Source: Takakia lepidozioides | Taxonomy: Eukaryota > Streptophyta > Takakiopsida > Takakiales > Takakiaceae | Direction of reading: 5' to 3' | DNA: 64,000 bases | Assembly (NCBI GenBank): GCA_030704615.1 | Contig: CM060734.1 | Location: forward strand, 55,568,042-55,632,041 | Shown: one piece after another, positions 1 to 12,075 of the stretch | How the letters are laid out: every line of letters begins with the position of its first letter | How positions within the stretch are numbered: position 1 is the first letter of the stretch | Notes under the pieces: generated by a model | The model's input: only the letters and a program-made list of their open reading frames with translations | What the model was told of the DNA's origin: nothing | Database searches by the model: none | Position numbers and translations under genes: made by a program

Positions 1-269
1 AATCATAGGAGAAGGAGACTGGACGTACACCAAGTTTGCAGGAGATCGCCGGTAGCGCCAGGAGTGACAAAGGCTACGGGTCGGGGTGTACAGGCAGTGC
101 AGCCACAACGGTATATAAGCTCAGTACCAATTCTGGTGTGAATTACATATTCGTGATTTCCATGTGTTAGAGGACTGTCTGGGACTTAGACACTTAAACG
201 GGATCTGTAAGGTACCCTTAATTTTTGCACAGACTGAGACCAACAGGAGCCTTAGGGGTGACAGCAGCG

Positions 270-600
270 CACTGTAGAGGGGGTTACACAGCCCGTCACA
301 GTAGTCACAGCCGACACAGCCAACACAGCCCGTCACAGTCGTCACAGCCGACACAGCCAACACAGCCCGTTACAGTGTACGTGAACAGTCACATAGACAG
401 CCCGTAGTCTAAGTCGCAGCACAGCCGACACAAACACAGCCCGTTACAGTCGCCAGCAGACACAGCCGACACAGCCGTCACAGTCGTCACAGCCGACACA
501 GCATCAGACACAGCCAACACAGCCCGTTACAGTCGCCACAGCAGCCATAGCCGACACAGCCAGCCAGTCACAGCCGACACAGCCAAACACAGTCGCACCT
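270..600. repeat. CACAGCC-type minisatellite
   Basis: This is a low-complexity tract built from short units of the kind GTCACAGCC and GACACAGCC, repeated many times with small changes. It gives long but meaningless open frames on both strands (Ser/Gln/His-rich on the plus strand, Thr/Val/Gly/Cys-rich on the minus strand). A very similar tract lies at 31560-31925 inside the gypsy element region, so the two may have a common origin. Confidence 0.75.
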
Positions 601-1074
601 GATGGAAGCCAGCTCCAAGCAGCTTTGGAAGCAGTCCAAGTCCAACTGGACGGTAGCAGCTGCATTCAACATTGCGCTCGCAGCTAAACTTGACATGAAT
701 GTGCCAGATTCACAGCCTACAGGTCCACTGCACCACCTTTGCGCCACATCAACAAATGAGACTATTTCTCATGTTATGGGCTCACCACTCAACCTGTTCA
801 AGGCAGTTTCTTCACCGCCACCAAAGCCAAACACAATAGGCTCATTGTTTGGGCTTTCAGAAATGGAGGGGGATGATGACATGGAGGGTGGTCTGAAGGT
901 GAACTCAATCCATCCCCCATATTGTTGAGGCAACTGCAAAGTGTTCATCAGTTTTGTTGTCCCTACACCAGTAGCACTGCCGGCATATGTACTACCTCTC
1001 AATATGCCTGTGAGGTCTCCATGAATTTGTAGAGTGCCCCACAGAAAGGTGTGTCTTTTGTACATGATAATCAT

Positions 1075-1790
1075 GTACAAGTTGTAGGTCATTGCCCTTC
1101 GGCAACTGAGAGGCAGAAACACATCCTTATACTTGACTTGAATGGATTGTTATGTGAGAGCAGACTACGAACAAGGGAATACCTAGAGCCCACACCTCCA
1201 GACCTGGGTGTCAGGAGTTTCTGGACCGATGCCTTCAGATTTTTGATGTAGGTGTATGGTCTTCCATGTCATTGAGTAATGTCCTTCCAGTTGTGAAAGC
1301 TTTGTTTCGTGGGAAGCAACCAAAGATGGTGCTTCACCAAGACTATTGTGACCAGCCTGTGGGAATGGTGGACCCTTTCAATCCTTCTAAAACTGTCATG
1401 TACAAGAACTTATGTAAGTTTTGGAAGGACTACAGCCATTACAATCCAACCAATACTTTGCAAGTGGACGATTCCCCACTCACTTGCTTACCCAACCCTG
1501 CAAATAATTGCATCTTCCCGTATCCATGGAAGTTGAGGGATCAGCAAACTGCAAGAGGCTTATGAAAGAATTACTGCCTTGGTTAGAGGGTGTATCCAAG
1601 GCTGCACACATCCTGAGTATGTGTCAGGGCACCCATACAGATGGGCAGCCCAACTACTTGTTCAATACTGCAGCCATGGGTAATGGATCACAACAATCTG
1701 CAAAGGCATCCGAACCAGGGCTTCCTACTGCAGAGTTCCAACGACTTTGCCTCCCGATGCAACAACAAAGCATAATCAAAGAAAGGTGAG
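1075..1790 (+). pseudogene. Frameshifted FCP1/NIF-like phosphatase domain
   Basis: The plus strand encodes a recognisable haloacid-dehalogenase domain of the FCP1/NLI-interacting-factor phosphatase type. ILILDLNGLLC (about 1126-1158) stands where the family has its DxDxT-type catalytic loop. RPGCQEFLDRC and QIFDVGVWSSM (about 1199-1268) match the next conserved block, and LQVDDSPL (about 1459-1482) matches the late VDDSP motif. LMKELLPWLEGV follows at about 1559-1594. The segments are in different frames: one shift falls just before 1200 and another near 1520-1560, so the copy is probably broken unless unseen introns repair it. An open frame at 602-928 upstream has no family I recognise and may be part of the same unit. 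The family dephosphorylates phosphoserine or phosphothreonine; the target here is unknown. Confidence 0.55.
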
Positions 1791-2307
1791 AGCAAAAGTT
1801 TCAATGCTTGGGCGCGTGGGTGGATTTGTATTGTTAATGCTACTTCACATGTGTGTCATTCGTGCTATTCTAATTTTTTGATCGTTGTGTCATTCAATAT
1901 ACAGATGGTGAAACCAATGAAGCGTTCAATGGACAGGGAGAGTACAATATGTGCTATCAATCAGACTACAACCACAGTGGATCTAACTGAACCACAGGGT
2001 GACCAACAAAATCCGCACAGTGTAAGTACTTCATTTGTGCAATTTTGTTTCCTTGTCTGATGCTGGATCAATACACCTCTTATGTATCGCCACATAGCTG
2101 CAGGCCCAACAACCTACAAAGGTAGTTTTGTGACATCGTCCTACCACATCCATGTTGACCATGCATAACCTGCTACCAACTAGGTATGGCACCGTTCCAG
2201 CTTTGATCATGTCAGCATGTAGTATAGAGACAGCAAATGCAATTCGGAATTGGAAGTACTACAATAGGTAGGGTTGGGGTGTTTGCTGGAAGAACTTCAA
2301 TGTCATT

Positions 2308-2660
2308 TTGCAGGAGTGTCAAGCTGTCAGTCTCTGTTCTCCAGGGTTCATTTCTGATATAGGAATCTGGTTTTTGTTGCAGTTTCAGATCGGCGACAAG
2401 GTGTTATTGTTTGATCCTTGTGCACCAAAAAGAAGGGCAGGTGTGGGATATATTGCTGGATTTCCGAAAGCAAATGTGCAGACAACTATTACCGTATCCA
2501 TGTGAAATCGGTCATGATTTCAGAGGTTGTGTTGCCGTACCCGGACTACTCTGTTACCCTAATTATACCACATTGGGTGACACGCAGGGAAGTTCCACCT
2601 TATGGTCTGAAAAGTTTCTTAAACACGCGTGATATTGAAGGTGCTACAAGTTTAGTTTAG
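2308..2660 (+). other. Unrecognised protein-like remnant, possibly transposon-derived
   Basis: Two overlapping plus-strand frames read like one frameshifted protein. The first has GDKVLLFDPCAPKRRAGVGY; the second continues with RIHVKSVMISEVVLPYPDY and ends TRREVPPYGLKSFL. The general shape, a 'gDkV.L....G.G' block followed by a conserved 'V..V......P.P' block, resembles the C-terminal region of plant En/Spm-type transposon proteins, but the likeness is weak. It may belong with the phosphatase remnant just upstream as a gene fragment carried in a mobile element. Confidence 0.25.
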
Positions 2661-3329
2661 TTTTTCTTATGGATTGAGGGTTGCTGAGACAGGTGAACAA
2701 AACAGCTCTTCTCACATGAACAGTATTTTTTGAATTGATGCTCTTGCTATTCTCATGTATGATCACAAGATCCCCTTGTTCAAGGGCAACTTCATTTTCC
2801 CACATCAAGCCAAATTTTTCTTGTGTAGACATGAATGTGGTATTTTGCTGGTTGTTTGCTATATTTAATATTAATAACATTACTATTGGTCAATGTGGTT
2901 AATAATACAATTATTATCCTGTTTTAAATAAGCTTTTGTTTAAATGAAACAAAACAAATAATAATTCTAAATAATAATATATTACATATTAAATCAAGCA
3001 GCAATGGCTTTTGGGGTGCTATCCCATTTATTATAGAATAATAAGAATAATAAGAATAATAATGATATTCATTTTGGCATTTGTCAACAAATAAAAATTA
3101 TTCACTTTTTCGTCCATAGGAACAAAACAATGGATATGACAGCACCACGACTTGAAACCTGGTGTTAAATCTGTGTGAGAATCCGTAAGAAGAGCTTAAT
3201 ATCTATTATTTATTTAATAATTCTGATGGACTCTATTACGTGCATTCCTTTGACATACATGTGGCAGACATGGTGGCAATGAGGTGTAATAAGTACCGTA
3301 AAGAAAAAAAGACCATAAGATTACTTAGT

Positions 3330-5095
3330 CAAAATAGTCAGTTTGAACTAATCAGTCAAAACGGCCGTCAAAATATCCGTGTCAAAGGCATTTTCAAAAT
3401 CAAGCATCAAGAAAGCCAAAGGCTGATTGTGATAGAAGCTCTATGAAGTGCTTCATGAGCCAATAAAATGTTGTCCAGAATCATGCGGTCTTTTAGGAAA
3501 CCAGTTTGCTCCTTTATGATAATCCTAGGCACAGAGTTGGATCCTTAAGCCAGAGCCTTGGCAATGATCTTGTACGTTAAATTTAGCAATGTAATGGGTC
3601 TATAGTTAGCCACATTATCTCTCTCACCCTTCTTGGTAAATGAGAGTGATGAAGACCTTCAAAGATTTGAGAGGGCATTATCTGTTTCTGCAAGATGTCA
3701 TTAGCCATACTAAGAAAGTCTTCTCCTAGGGTTGACCATAGAGCCTTGAACAATTCTATTGGGAGGCCATCAGGGCCTGGACTTTTGAGGGAGGCCAAGG
3801 CATGCACCGCCTTACCCAACTCATCTGTAGTAAAAGGTTCATCCATCTTGGCATTATCCATTGCAGAAAGGGAGCAGGGAATGTTGCTCAAGTAAAGTGT
3901 TTCCTTGCCTCCACCACCATTGTTGTATGGTCTCTTTTCTCAAAAAGCTGCTTGAAAAAAGCTGCAACAATACTGCTCATCTTCTTTGGCACGGAAGATG
4001 GAAGGCCAGAGTGATCACGAAGAATACTTAGACATTTTTTCCCCCTTAAGCGACCAGTTGATCCCAGCTTTGATTCTCATGAAGTGCTCTCTGGAGTGGA
4101 CAAGCAGTGACAGGTTTTTCTTAGCCGTGTTATAAGATATCCATGTCTGAGCATCGTCTCTTACGCTTTGAAGTTGAAACTGACAGACATGAAGGCACTT
4201 TGTGAGGGCTTTCTTTTTCTAGAGGTCTTTTCTGCCTTTTTCTTGGACAGTTCCTGACATACTTTTATGAGGTTGTGAAGTTTGGACAGAAAAAGAAGAG
4301 TGGGGGAGGAGTGAGAGGAGGGGAGGTCAGCAGAGGACCAAACCCTTTGGAGATGAAGAATGACCTTTTGGTCTAAGAGTAGGGTCGGGTTTAATTTGAA
4401 GAAACCCCTTCCCTTGACCCTTGACCCAGGGGTGTGGAGAGATAGCTGGATTGTGGCATGATCAAAGCCAGGGGCTATTGGAACAATAGGGGATCTTATA
4501 AACCAGTTGAGCAAGTGGGCTGAGCAGTAGAACCTGTCTAACCGAGCGAGCGAAAGGTTTGGTGGCTATCTATTGTTTGACCAGGTAAATTGCAGCTCAT
4601 TAGTTGCTGGTGGGGAGGCATCCAAGAGACCCATTGCCAGACAAAATGAGTCCCAGGAGTCTCTTTCAACGATCGAGAGACCATGGATGTTGGAGCCAAA
4701 ACGGTCATTATCAAACTCAACCATATTGAAATCACCGCCTACCAACCAGTCACTACAACAAATGACGGGGGGAGGACGCCAGCCGCGCCCCACGTGTTTG
4801 AGCCCGCGACGCGCGAGCCCGCGGCGTTTTTTTGCGATGCCCCGACGTCGCAATCCCCCGCTGACGACACCATTACGACGCCCAGCCGTCGTAAGGTGGC
4901 ATGAAGAGGGAAAGAGGGCCCTCGCTGTGACGGATTTTTTTTTCTTTGTGCGACGTCGGAAATCCCAAAAAAAATTATTTATTTATTTATTATTCTTTTT
5001 TGGACGTTGCGACGCCTCGGCTTCGCAAAAGCGTCATTAAGGGCGCCCCAACGCCTCTACGACGCCGGGCGTCGCAACAGCATCACCACAGTGAA

Positions 5096-5126
<31 letters not shown>

Positions 5127-6400
5127 GGGCTTTTTTCGGCCCTCAACTTCACAAAAGCGTCGCTAAGGGCGCCCCGCGCTGGACGTCCAACGTTGCGACG
5201 CTAGGGGGTCGCAACGGCGTCGCCACAGTGGATCGCAATGGTGTTGTGGTCAGCTTAGATCATCACAAGGATGTCATTTGGGGCGCCTGACGGTGGGGAG
5301 GTGCAACAACGACAATGACGCTGGGGCTGGGGCTGGGCACCTAGGCTGTAGAGGTTGCAACTCCCCGACGTCACAAGAGAGACCCCCTTAGAAGAACTTG
5401 AAGGAACTTGAAGAAAATCTTTATATATATATATATATATATATAGATTGCTTTCGTGATACATAAATGTAGCGTAGGTGTGTTGGTTAGTTGTTAGTGT
5501 CTTAGAAATGTTAAAACGTGGAGGTCTTAGGCTCAAGTATGCATTGCATGATATATGTAGAACAATGAACATATTGCCATTAGACAGAACCGGAGTCAAT
5601 GGTCAACGCCGGAGCCAATGGTCAACAAGTTTTTGAAATTCAAATTTTCCCGCCTAAATTCAAATGTACTCCCTTAAATTGTGACGTCCGAGCGTCGCAC
5701 TTTGCGACCCCCGGACGGTGCTAATTATGCATTGTACAGTAGGTTTTTTTTTTTTTTTGTTGGTTCGACGCCCGGGCGTCGCAAATCGCGTCGGCGTCAC
5801 AAATTTGCGACGTTTTTTTGGCAACGCCCTTGTGACGCCCGGGCGTCGCAAATTTGGTTCTTCCCCCTTACCCGTAAAGGGTTGTTTTACGACGCCGCGG
5901 CGTCGAAAACCCCCCCTTTTTCCTGTAGTGAGTGCTGAATGTGTACATGCTGCAGAACTTTCACCCTCATATTGGACTAGAGATCTACCCGCTCTTCTTC
6001 ATTGTTTGGGGCATAGACATTGAGAACCCCTATATTCCCAATGGCCGGGCCAAGGTTCATTATAACAAGCTGTACACGACCCTGGACCCAAATCTCATTT
6101 GACAGAATGCTAAGGCCCAAAGAGGGGGAGACCAAAATTGTAGTTCCCCCTCTGGAATCGGCAACCGTAGGGTTCAAAAAGGCAGATAAAGAGGGCCAAG
6201 TAGAAGCACCCAACGAAGCAATTTTAGTTGAATCTAGCTTATGCTCTTGGAGGAAAATAAGAGAAGAACGGTTAATAAGATTTGAGGTCCAGTGTCTGAT
6301 TCTTGCCCTTTTCGGGGCAGAGTGATCAGAGCCTATTCCTCGGATGTTCCAGCTAAATAGGGCGAAGTTCGTGAATAGGCCCGTGGTTTCACCACGATTT
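3330..6400 (-). pseudogene. LINE ORF2 (APE endonuclease + partial RT), interrupted
   Basis: Minus-strand ORF2 opens with an endonuclease block: FSWNIRG near 6350, FLQEHKL near 6245, GGTTILVSP near 6140-6150, GVLNVYAPNNEEERVDL at 5977-6030, and then, beyond the CACTA insertion, WLVGGDFNMVEFD at about 4750-4700. The RT begins with PFTTDELGKAV and LKSPGPDGLPIE (about 3760-3850) and the block EQTGFLKDRMILDNILLAHE lies near 3440-3510. Sequence similarity stops near 3330, before the catalytic YADD-type box, so the RT is truncated. A TAG replaces an expected Trp codon right after ERVDL. Confidence 0.8.
4751..5930. mobile_element. Non-autonomous CACTA-type DNA transposon
   Basis: The left end reads CACTACAACAAATGACGG and the right end, reverse-complemented, reads CACTACAGGAAAAAGGGG, so both termini start with CACTACA. 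The flanks are a 3-bp target duplication, AGT at 4748-4750 and AGT at 5931-5933, as expected for the CACTA (En/Spm) superfamily. Removing the element and one AGT joins the LINE endonuclease in frame (VHIQHWLVGGDFN), which fixes both boundaries. The interior is GC-rich with many copies of a palindromic GACGCCCGGGCGTCGCAAA-like motif, resembling the subterminal transposase-binding repeats of this superfamily. It also has homopolymer T runs near 5100-5126. No transposase is encoded. Confidence 0.88.
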
Positions 6401-6762
6401 GATGGCCAAGAAGGAATGAAGCGTTAATGTGTGAATCCACCTAAACCCAGCTGGGGGGGGTAGGGCAACAGAAAGATTCCAAACAAAGAACTGCCTAGAC
6501 CTTTTCCTCTTGTTAGTACCCATTCCATAAATTGGTTCCTGGTATCTGTCAGTACAGATAGGTCCTTCAATGACAGCTCCTAGGCTAGTTTGGAAGAAAG
6601 AAAACAGACAACTTCATTTGAATGTAGAGGGATGTCAGCATCACACCAGCCATGTAGCATTTTGTGATCTCCAAAAGTGTATTGATGCATCAAAATCCAG
6701 CCCTTTTTTTATGTTGGATGCATCAAGCACAAAGAACAAGAGAGGAGCGTAAGCATGAGATG

Positions 6763-8673
6763 TTATGTTTCCGTCTCCTCTGGCTGCAGCAGCTCAGTGA
6801 TTTTTTGCGCCACATTGGAAGACAACAACATGGCAGCCTCTTTGTAAAGCACCATCTCCTTGATGTTGTTAGGCTCCAATTCCTGATTTTTCTTGTTTTC
6901 CTTGTATGTCAGACCCTTGTGCTTCTGCAAACTCTCAAGTTCAGCCACCATTCGCTGCCCTTCCTCCAGGATGAGGGAGCTGCGGGCCCAAGTAGCAAGG
7001 TTGTTTACCCGGTAGAACAAACCAAATCTGTCTACCTACAGCCCCTTGTTCGGTTTGTGCACATCTTGGAGGTCGTTGGAGTGGAAAATTGGGAGTACAT
7101 GAATGACTGCTAGATTTACAAGGGCGTCATTGTTTTCCACCATGATGCCTATGTGCTGCAGATGAGATAGAGAGAGGGAAATGTGAGGAAAGAACTCATT
7201 GAGAATCTGATTTGTCAAGAGAAGAGTGATATCCTTCTCTCTTCCAACACCGAAATTCTTGGAAATGGATTCCTCAACCCAGGCCGAGCGGAAGCCTTCT
7301 CCATCATCTTGGATGCAAAAATTTGTGTACTCTTCAGAGAACGTGTAGACAAGAGGAGTAACACAAATTGCAGCTCTGTCACGAGCATATGCAGATCCAA
7401 AGGCCCAACCGGTTAGCGGCCTTCTTGAGAAGGAATGGAGCTCGAGAAAGGAGATTGCGAGACTAGCACTGCCCCACTGCAGTTCTTCTTCCGAGAAAGG
7501 AAATGAAGCCCAAGCATCTTTGACTCTGACAGGGTTAGTGTCGTATGGGCGGTTGGGATGAATCCATTTGGCCAAGCCCCCACTTGATTTTTTTCTTTTT
7601 TTAGCAGTCTGTCCCCCTTGAATAATCCCCATGTTAGCTCCCCCTGAAGCCTGTGCAGCGTCGCTCGGTATCCCATTTTTAAAAGATGATTCTGTCTTGT
7701 CAAAATGTGGGAGATTACCATTGGTCGCATACAAGATAGAGTTCCTGCCCAGTTTTGGACAGCAGGAGCGAACGTGACCCTCACCACCACACTGGAAACA
7801 TATTGTGGAGATGAGCTCCTCCCTGATTGCAACGACAATGAATGAGTCGTCCTTTGTGGGGAGTTTGATGGAGGTACCTATTGGCTTAGACTCCGGCATT
7901 AGCACTACCAGCTTTGGAACTCCGTTATCCCTATTGAAATCGAAGTGCACAGTTTCCGTATCAACGCTTCTTGCACTGGTATCCTGAATTGGCTCAAAAA
8001 CGTTGAGGGAACCAATGAACGTGCTGAAGCTTGCACCGATTTCTGGGAGAGAAGTTAAGTATGTCGCAGGTACAAAGGGAATTGCAATGACCCTTGGTTT
8101 CCACATTACTCCTTGCTTGTGGCCCCAGCCATGGGTCTAAGGAAAAAGGAAAACCTTCACAGCAGAAGTCTGGGTATTGAACTGTAGCGCCATCTTTGCT
8201 TCCACTAGAGAACAAAAAAGAACCAGGTAGAAACCTCTGCCCATGGGCAAACAAAAGTGATGAGCAAGTCCTCCTTCAACGCCAAGGTGCAAGGCTATCC
8301 ATCCGCGAACCGATTTCCTAGACCTGAGTTTGCCCGGGAAATAGAGTAGAATCCCCCTTTGAGAGAGTTTTTGCGCCTGGGATTTAAGCTTCTCCTTATC
8401 CAGGGCCAGTACAGGCTGTCCGGCGACCTCCTGGGGGATGGAGTCTTCCCACAATCCTTCGTCTGACAATGGGGATTGTATATCGAGCGATGGGCCTGGA
8501 CCTTTGCCCAAGATGGAGTCTCCCGATCTATTGGAGATGAAGATGTTTTTTATAATCCACTTTGATTTCCCTCCATGGACAGCTAGCGCGGAGTGAGAGC
8601 GTTGGGCTGCTCCCGAGCGTTGCGCAGAGCTGCCTCTGTTTCCTCTTTTGCTTGTTGTTCCTCGGGCATTCAT
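6763..8673 (-). pseudogene. LINE ORF1 (DUF4283-like domain plus CCHC zinc knuckle)
   Basis: This is the RNA-binding first ORF of the LINE. It begins with a basic Ser/Arg/Gly-rich stretch (ATG at 8673). A DUF4283-like block follows, with SVRGWIALHL and PMGRGFYLVLF (about 8200-8310). A CCHC knuckle CFQCGGEGHVRSCCP sits near 7745-7800, and the C-terminal part is charged and coiled-coil-like (about 6763-7020). The pieces lie in at least three frames (8137-8673, 7036-8106, 6763-7020), so it is not translatable as one protein. Such ORF1 proteins coat LINE RNA and assist target-primed reverse transcription. Confidence 0.75.
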
Positions 8674-8690
8674 GGTTGTAACTTAGATAA

Positions 8691-10320
8691 AAGAGGCACC
8701 ACTGTCAAAGCTTGTATCCAACAGCACCAGCACTATCACATACAAGTCCCACCAATTCTTAACAAGCGATGTCACGCACTAGACAAGAAGAGAGGGAGCA
8801 CTATAGAAATGTGTCAATGAAGGAGTTCGGCTAGAAAGGCCTGGGAGCACCAGGTCACACCCAGCTTATAGATGGGTGTAACGGGCAATCACAGCGAAGA
8901 ACGTATGGAGCAGCCTGTATCTTGCAGAATGGAGATGTATGAAGAAGCACTCATTCAATAACTGACAGTCATCCTTCGATCGAGAGCTGCAAGCCAAACA
9001 AGGATTGAAAGCAGACAAGCCTTTTTTTTGGGGGGGGGGGGGGTAAAGCATGTCATGAAAGAAGGGGAGGGGGAAGGATCACTCCCCTGCGATAATTAGC
9101 CGCCATAGATGGAGCCGCCCAAATGCTTCAAGAGTAATACTGCCTGCGTTGTGTTCATGAACGCAACAGACTTTCGCTCTACATTATGGGGGCATATTGC
9201 CAACCTGAGCTGGAGGAGTGCAAAGGAGCTTAATATCGCCCGCTAAGGATGACTGTTTCTGTCGGGGGAGAATCTGCTCTTAATGTGATCGCGGGGAATC
9301 GCGCCACCAGCTAGGGAAAGATAAAGAAACAAGAAAGGGAGTTCGTGGATGATAGAGGGAAGGCAGTGAGCCTGAGGGAAAGAGAAGATGGAAGAGAAGA
9401 AGAAGGGGGGGGGGGGACGAGGAAGAGTTATGTTAGTTCAACAAAGAATTGAAGGATTAGGACAAAGCCATAGCGCCAACTTCACAGACTGCATGAGTTA
9501 CTGAATACTGAGCTTAGTTTCAGTACATTGTCAAGCTATTGATGGGACTTGTGCTGGATGCGTTGAGGAAAGCTTGAAAAAAAACTAAGTCCTCAAGCTC
9601 TCTCACCGCAAATTGCGGAGCCCCTTTACATTGCAACTTGGGGTTTTCAACTTATAGCAATTTGCAGATGTTGTACGGAGATCAACTTTGTTATTTATAA
9701 ATTCAAATCCATGGCTTTCAATTCGATTCTATGTCGAAAAACTTGAACTCAGCCACCATGATCATTTCAACATGGTTGCACATGGTTTCGCTTCCTTGGA
9801 CTGATCAGCCTTGGTCAGATTTTGAGGCAGGTTGCGTCTAATGACGAGCAAAGAGGGTGGGTGGATTTCTACTATGTTCACAAATTTTTTACTAGAATAT
9901 TTGATAGGATTGGGTAGAGATCGGGATCCAGGTGCAAACTTGAAAACCCACGCAGTGGTTGAGTCCTCATGAAAGTTTAATGGAACACATGTATATTGTG
10001 ATAAAACTATTTCTTCAATTTAGGTTCTAAACTTTGAATGTGACGCAATGTGACGATTATCACTTCATCAAAACTTGAGGCAAATCACGTCAACATTTTC
10101 TCATGAAATATCACCACTTGGGTATTTGCTACATTTGGCACTTTTGGCAAACTCTACTAAACGCACAAGATACAAGACTAGGTCTATGGTTGTAACTTGT
10201 TTAATTATTTGGTCTTGGTCTTGGTTATATTTGCAACTCCCACTATTTTGAGGTCTCTTGACATATTTTAACATACCAAGTTAATATTAAAGAAATTTAG
10301 ATAAAGTTTTAAAATATAAT
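8691..10320. other. No gene recognised
   Basis: This stretch holds purine-rich and low-complexity DNA (a G run near 9030-9044 and another near 9405-9417) and AT-rich sequence from about 9540 on. I found no coding segment with recognisable motifs. The part next to 8690 may be the LINE 5' untranslated region. Confidence 0.4.
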
Positions 10321-11222
10321 CTATATATTTATTAACTTTTTCAACTTACTATGTACTACTAAAGAAATGGAGTGGCAAGAAGAGTCTCTGTCCCCTATTT
10401 CACTTCTGGATGTCTGATGGATCGTTGTATTTGGTGTCATAGTAGCAGTGACATGATGCGTCGTCGACCATGCAGATCGCTTCTCTTGACGTCTTTCGAA
10501 CAAACGATTATCGCATGCAATGACTTGGGTGATGAATTCACTCAGTGTGCTCACGTTTAACAAATCTTTTACATCATCTTTTAGTCCACATCGAAACTGA
10601 CTAATGAGGCTCTTCTCATTCCAGTCGAGGTCGCACGCAAGTTGTCGAAATTCGGCAGCATAAACGGAAGCAGGACGTGTTCCTTGTCGAAGATTTCGCA
10701 TCTTTGTTTCTGCAACTCTCTCTCTATCATTCTCTCCAAACGTTGCAGTGAACTCGGACATGAATCCTTCAAAATTATATAGTAAATGCGAATTTTTTCT
10801 ATTAGCGGTGCAAACCAAGATAAGGCAGTGCCTGATAGAAGGGTGCCCACGAATCCCACTTGAATACCTTCATCGGGGTAGCGTTGTGGATGTAGTCGTA
10901 GGAACAGTCGTACTTGTTGAACAAAATCGCGAAATCTTGATATTGTCCCATCAAATTTCTCAATCATGCTGATCTTTGGTACTCTCGTAATCTGTTGAAG
11001 ATGAACCGTTGCAGTAGGATTTGTTGCAATAGGGACTCGTATGGTTGAAGATCCATTGTTCGACTCTTTTAACTCTGAAATTTGTTGTTGCAAATTGTGG
11101 AGAGCGTTGCCAAGATCTTGAGACTGATCAGTTTGCAATTGGGCGGTAGATGTACGAAGTTCTTGCATCTAGAGTTGAAGACTCTGCAATGTGGTGACTA
11201 TTTCCGTAAATGTGCCTTCCAT
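10321..11222 (-). pseudogene. Ty3/gypsy gag remnant (second gypsy family)
   Basis: A minus-strand Gag begins with an ATG at 11220-11222 and hits a TAG after 17 codons. It then continues in frame as a coiled-coil-like N-terminus (TSTAQLQTDQSQDLGNALHN). The capsid core has FDGTISRFRDFVQQVRLFLR, GTLLSGTALSWFAPLIE, FGENDRERVAETKMRNLRQG and VYAAEFRQLACDL, the usual retrotransposon gag pattern. One frameshift lies near 10815 (between APLIEK and the LLYNFEGF segment). It ends at 10321 without zinc knuckle, protease or polymerase, so only the 5' part of the element remains. The sequence differs from the gag of the 22.9-33.8 kb element. Confidence 0.75.
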
Positions 11223-12075
11223 CTTAACTAGCTAAAGAACAAATTTTAGTCTCGTCAAACTGTCAAGGACGAGAATATGACTGAACACAAACAAGAGATA
11301 AAACTAGAGGTACAATGCTAGACAAGAAGTCAAGGTCGGCGTGGCCGAATGCACGATGAGTAAATAGGAATCAAGACAATATTTATAATAATGAACAAGA
11401 GTACAAGATATTGGAACATGACTTGAATATTGGAATGCTGGAAACTGGACTGGAGTACTGGGAACTGGAAACAAGAGTAGCTTGAACTGGTGTTGGTGAG
11501 ACTGAAGAGTGTCGAGTCTCGTCTCCTATATATACTGGATACTAGGAAACTTCCCCAAGAAGCTTCTCCTATGGAGGTTTCTTGCTAGAGAAGTTTCCAA
11601 GATTAAACAAAGGTTCTTGATGGAGAAGCTTCCTTAAACAAATGAGATATCTTGATGGAGAAGTTTCCTCCAAAAGAAGCTTCCTGAGTAGTTTTTCAAG
11701 TTACTCTTGGTAATTTGGTAAATTCCCGATAACTTGGTAAATAATGATAAATAATGGTAAATCATGGTAAATCATGATAAGTCATGATAACTTTCGGTAA
11801 CATGATAACTTGGTAACTTCTGGTATTTACTCCTGATAAGTTCTTTTGGGCTATGTCCGTGAAAGTAGGGATGGACCCCTCGTGTCGGATATCCCTCGAT
11901 AAATGGGCAGTCCCTATGGTGGCTCTACCTTAAATCGAGGAATGCCCGACACGAGGGCCATCTACTATCCTTAAAGCCGTATGTCCCATGGCACTTGCGG
12001 ATGTTGTTAGGGAATATTGATGCCTGGCGGCTAACAGCCGAAAGTGATTGTGGCCGGCTCATAATAATGAGCCAA
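11223..12075 (-). mobile_element. Probable leader/LTR region of the gag remnant
   Basis: On the minus strand this precedes the gag start and includes a TATA-like CTATATATAC near 11524-11535. It also has a tract of short tandem units of the GGTAAATCATGATAA type (about 11700-11830) and an inverted repeat (11871-11961). The position is what a 5' LTR plus leader would occupy, but no second LTR copy is in the window, so its ends cannot be set. Confidence 0.35.
11871..11961. repeat. Imperfect inverted repeat (hairpin)
   Basis: The left arm at 11871-11900 and the right arm at 11934-11961 pair over about 28 bases with a few mismatches; the core CCCTCGTGTCGG pairs with CCGACACGAGGG. The loop is 33 bases. 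It lies in the presumed LTR region upstream of the gag remnant and could be a regulatory or termination structure, or part of a foldback element. Confidence 0.6.

Larger units (their letters stand above)
3330..8690 (-). mobile_element. L1-like LINE, 3'-truncated and decayed, family 1
   Basis: A non-LTR retrotransposon on the minus strand runs from an ORF1 start near 8673 to a truncation in the reverse transcriptase near 3330. ORF1 lies at about 6763-8673 and ORF2 at about 3330-6400. An 1180-bp CACTA-type element at 4751-5930 splits the endonuclease. Both ORFs contain several frameshifts and ORF2 has a TAG stop at the DL/SN junction near 5978. The element at 48690-51350 is of the same general type (RT followed by a zf-RVT-like C-terminus) but the copies do not overlap enough to call them one family with certainty. 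Confidence 0.85.

Noticed and set aside
4573-5290. Plus-strand frames with Phe-rich or Arg-rich stretches
   Set aside because: They read through T runs and GACGCC palindromes of the CACTA element and over the antisense of the LINE endonuclease.
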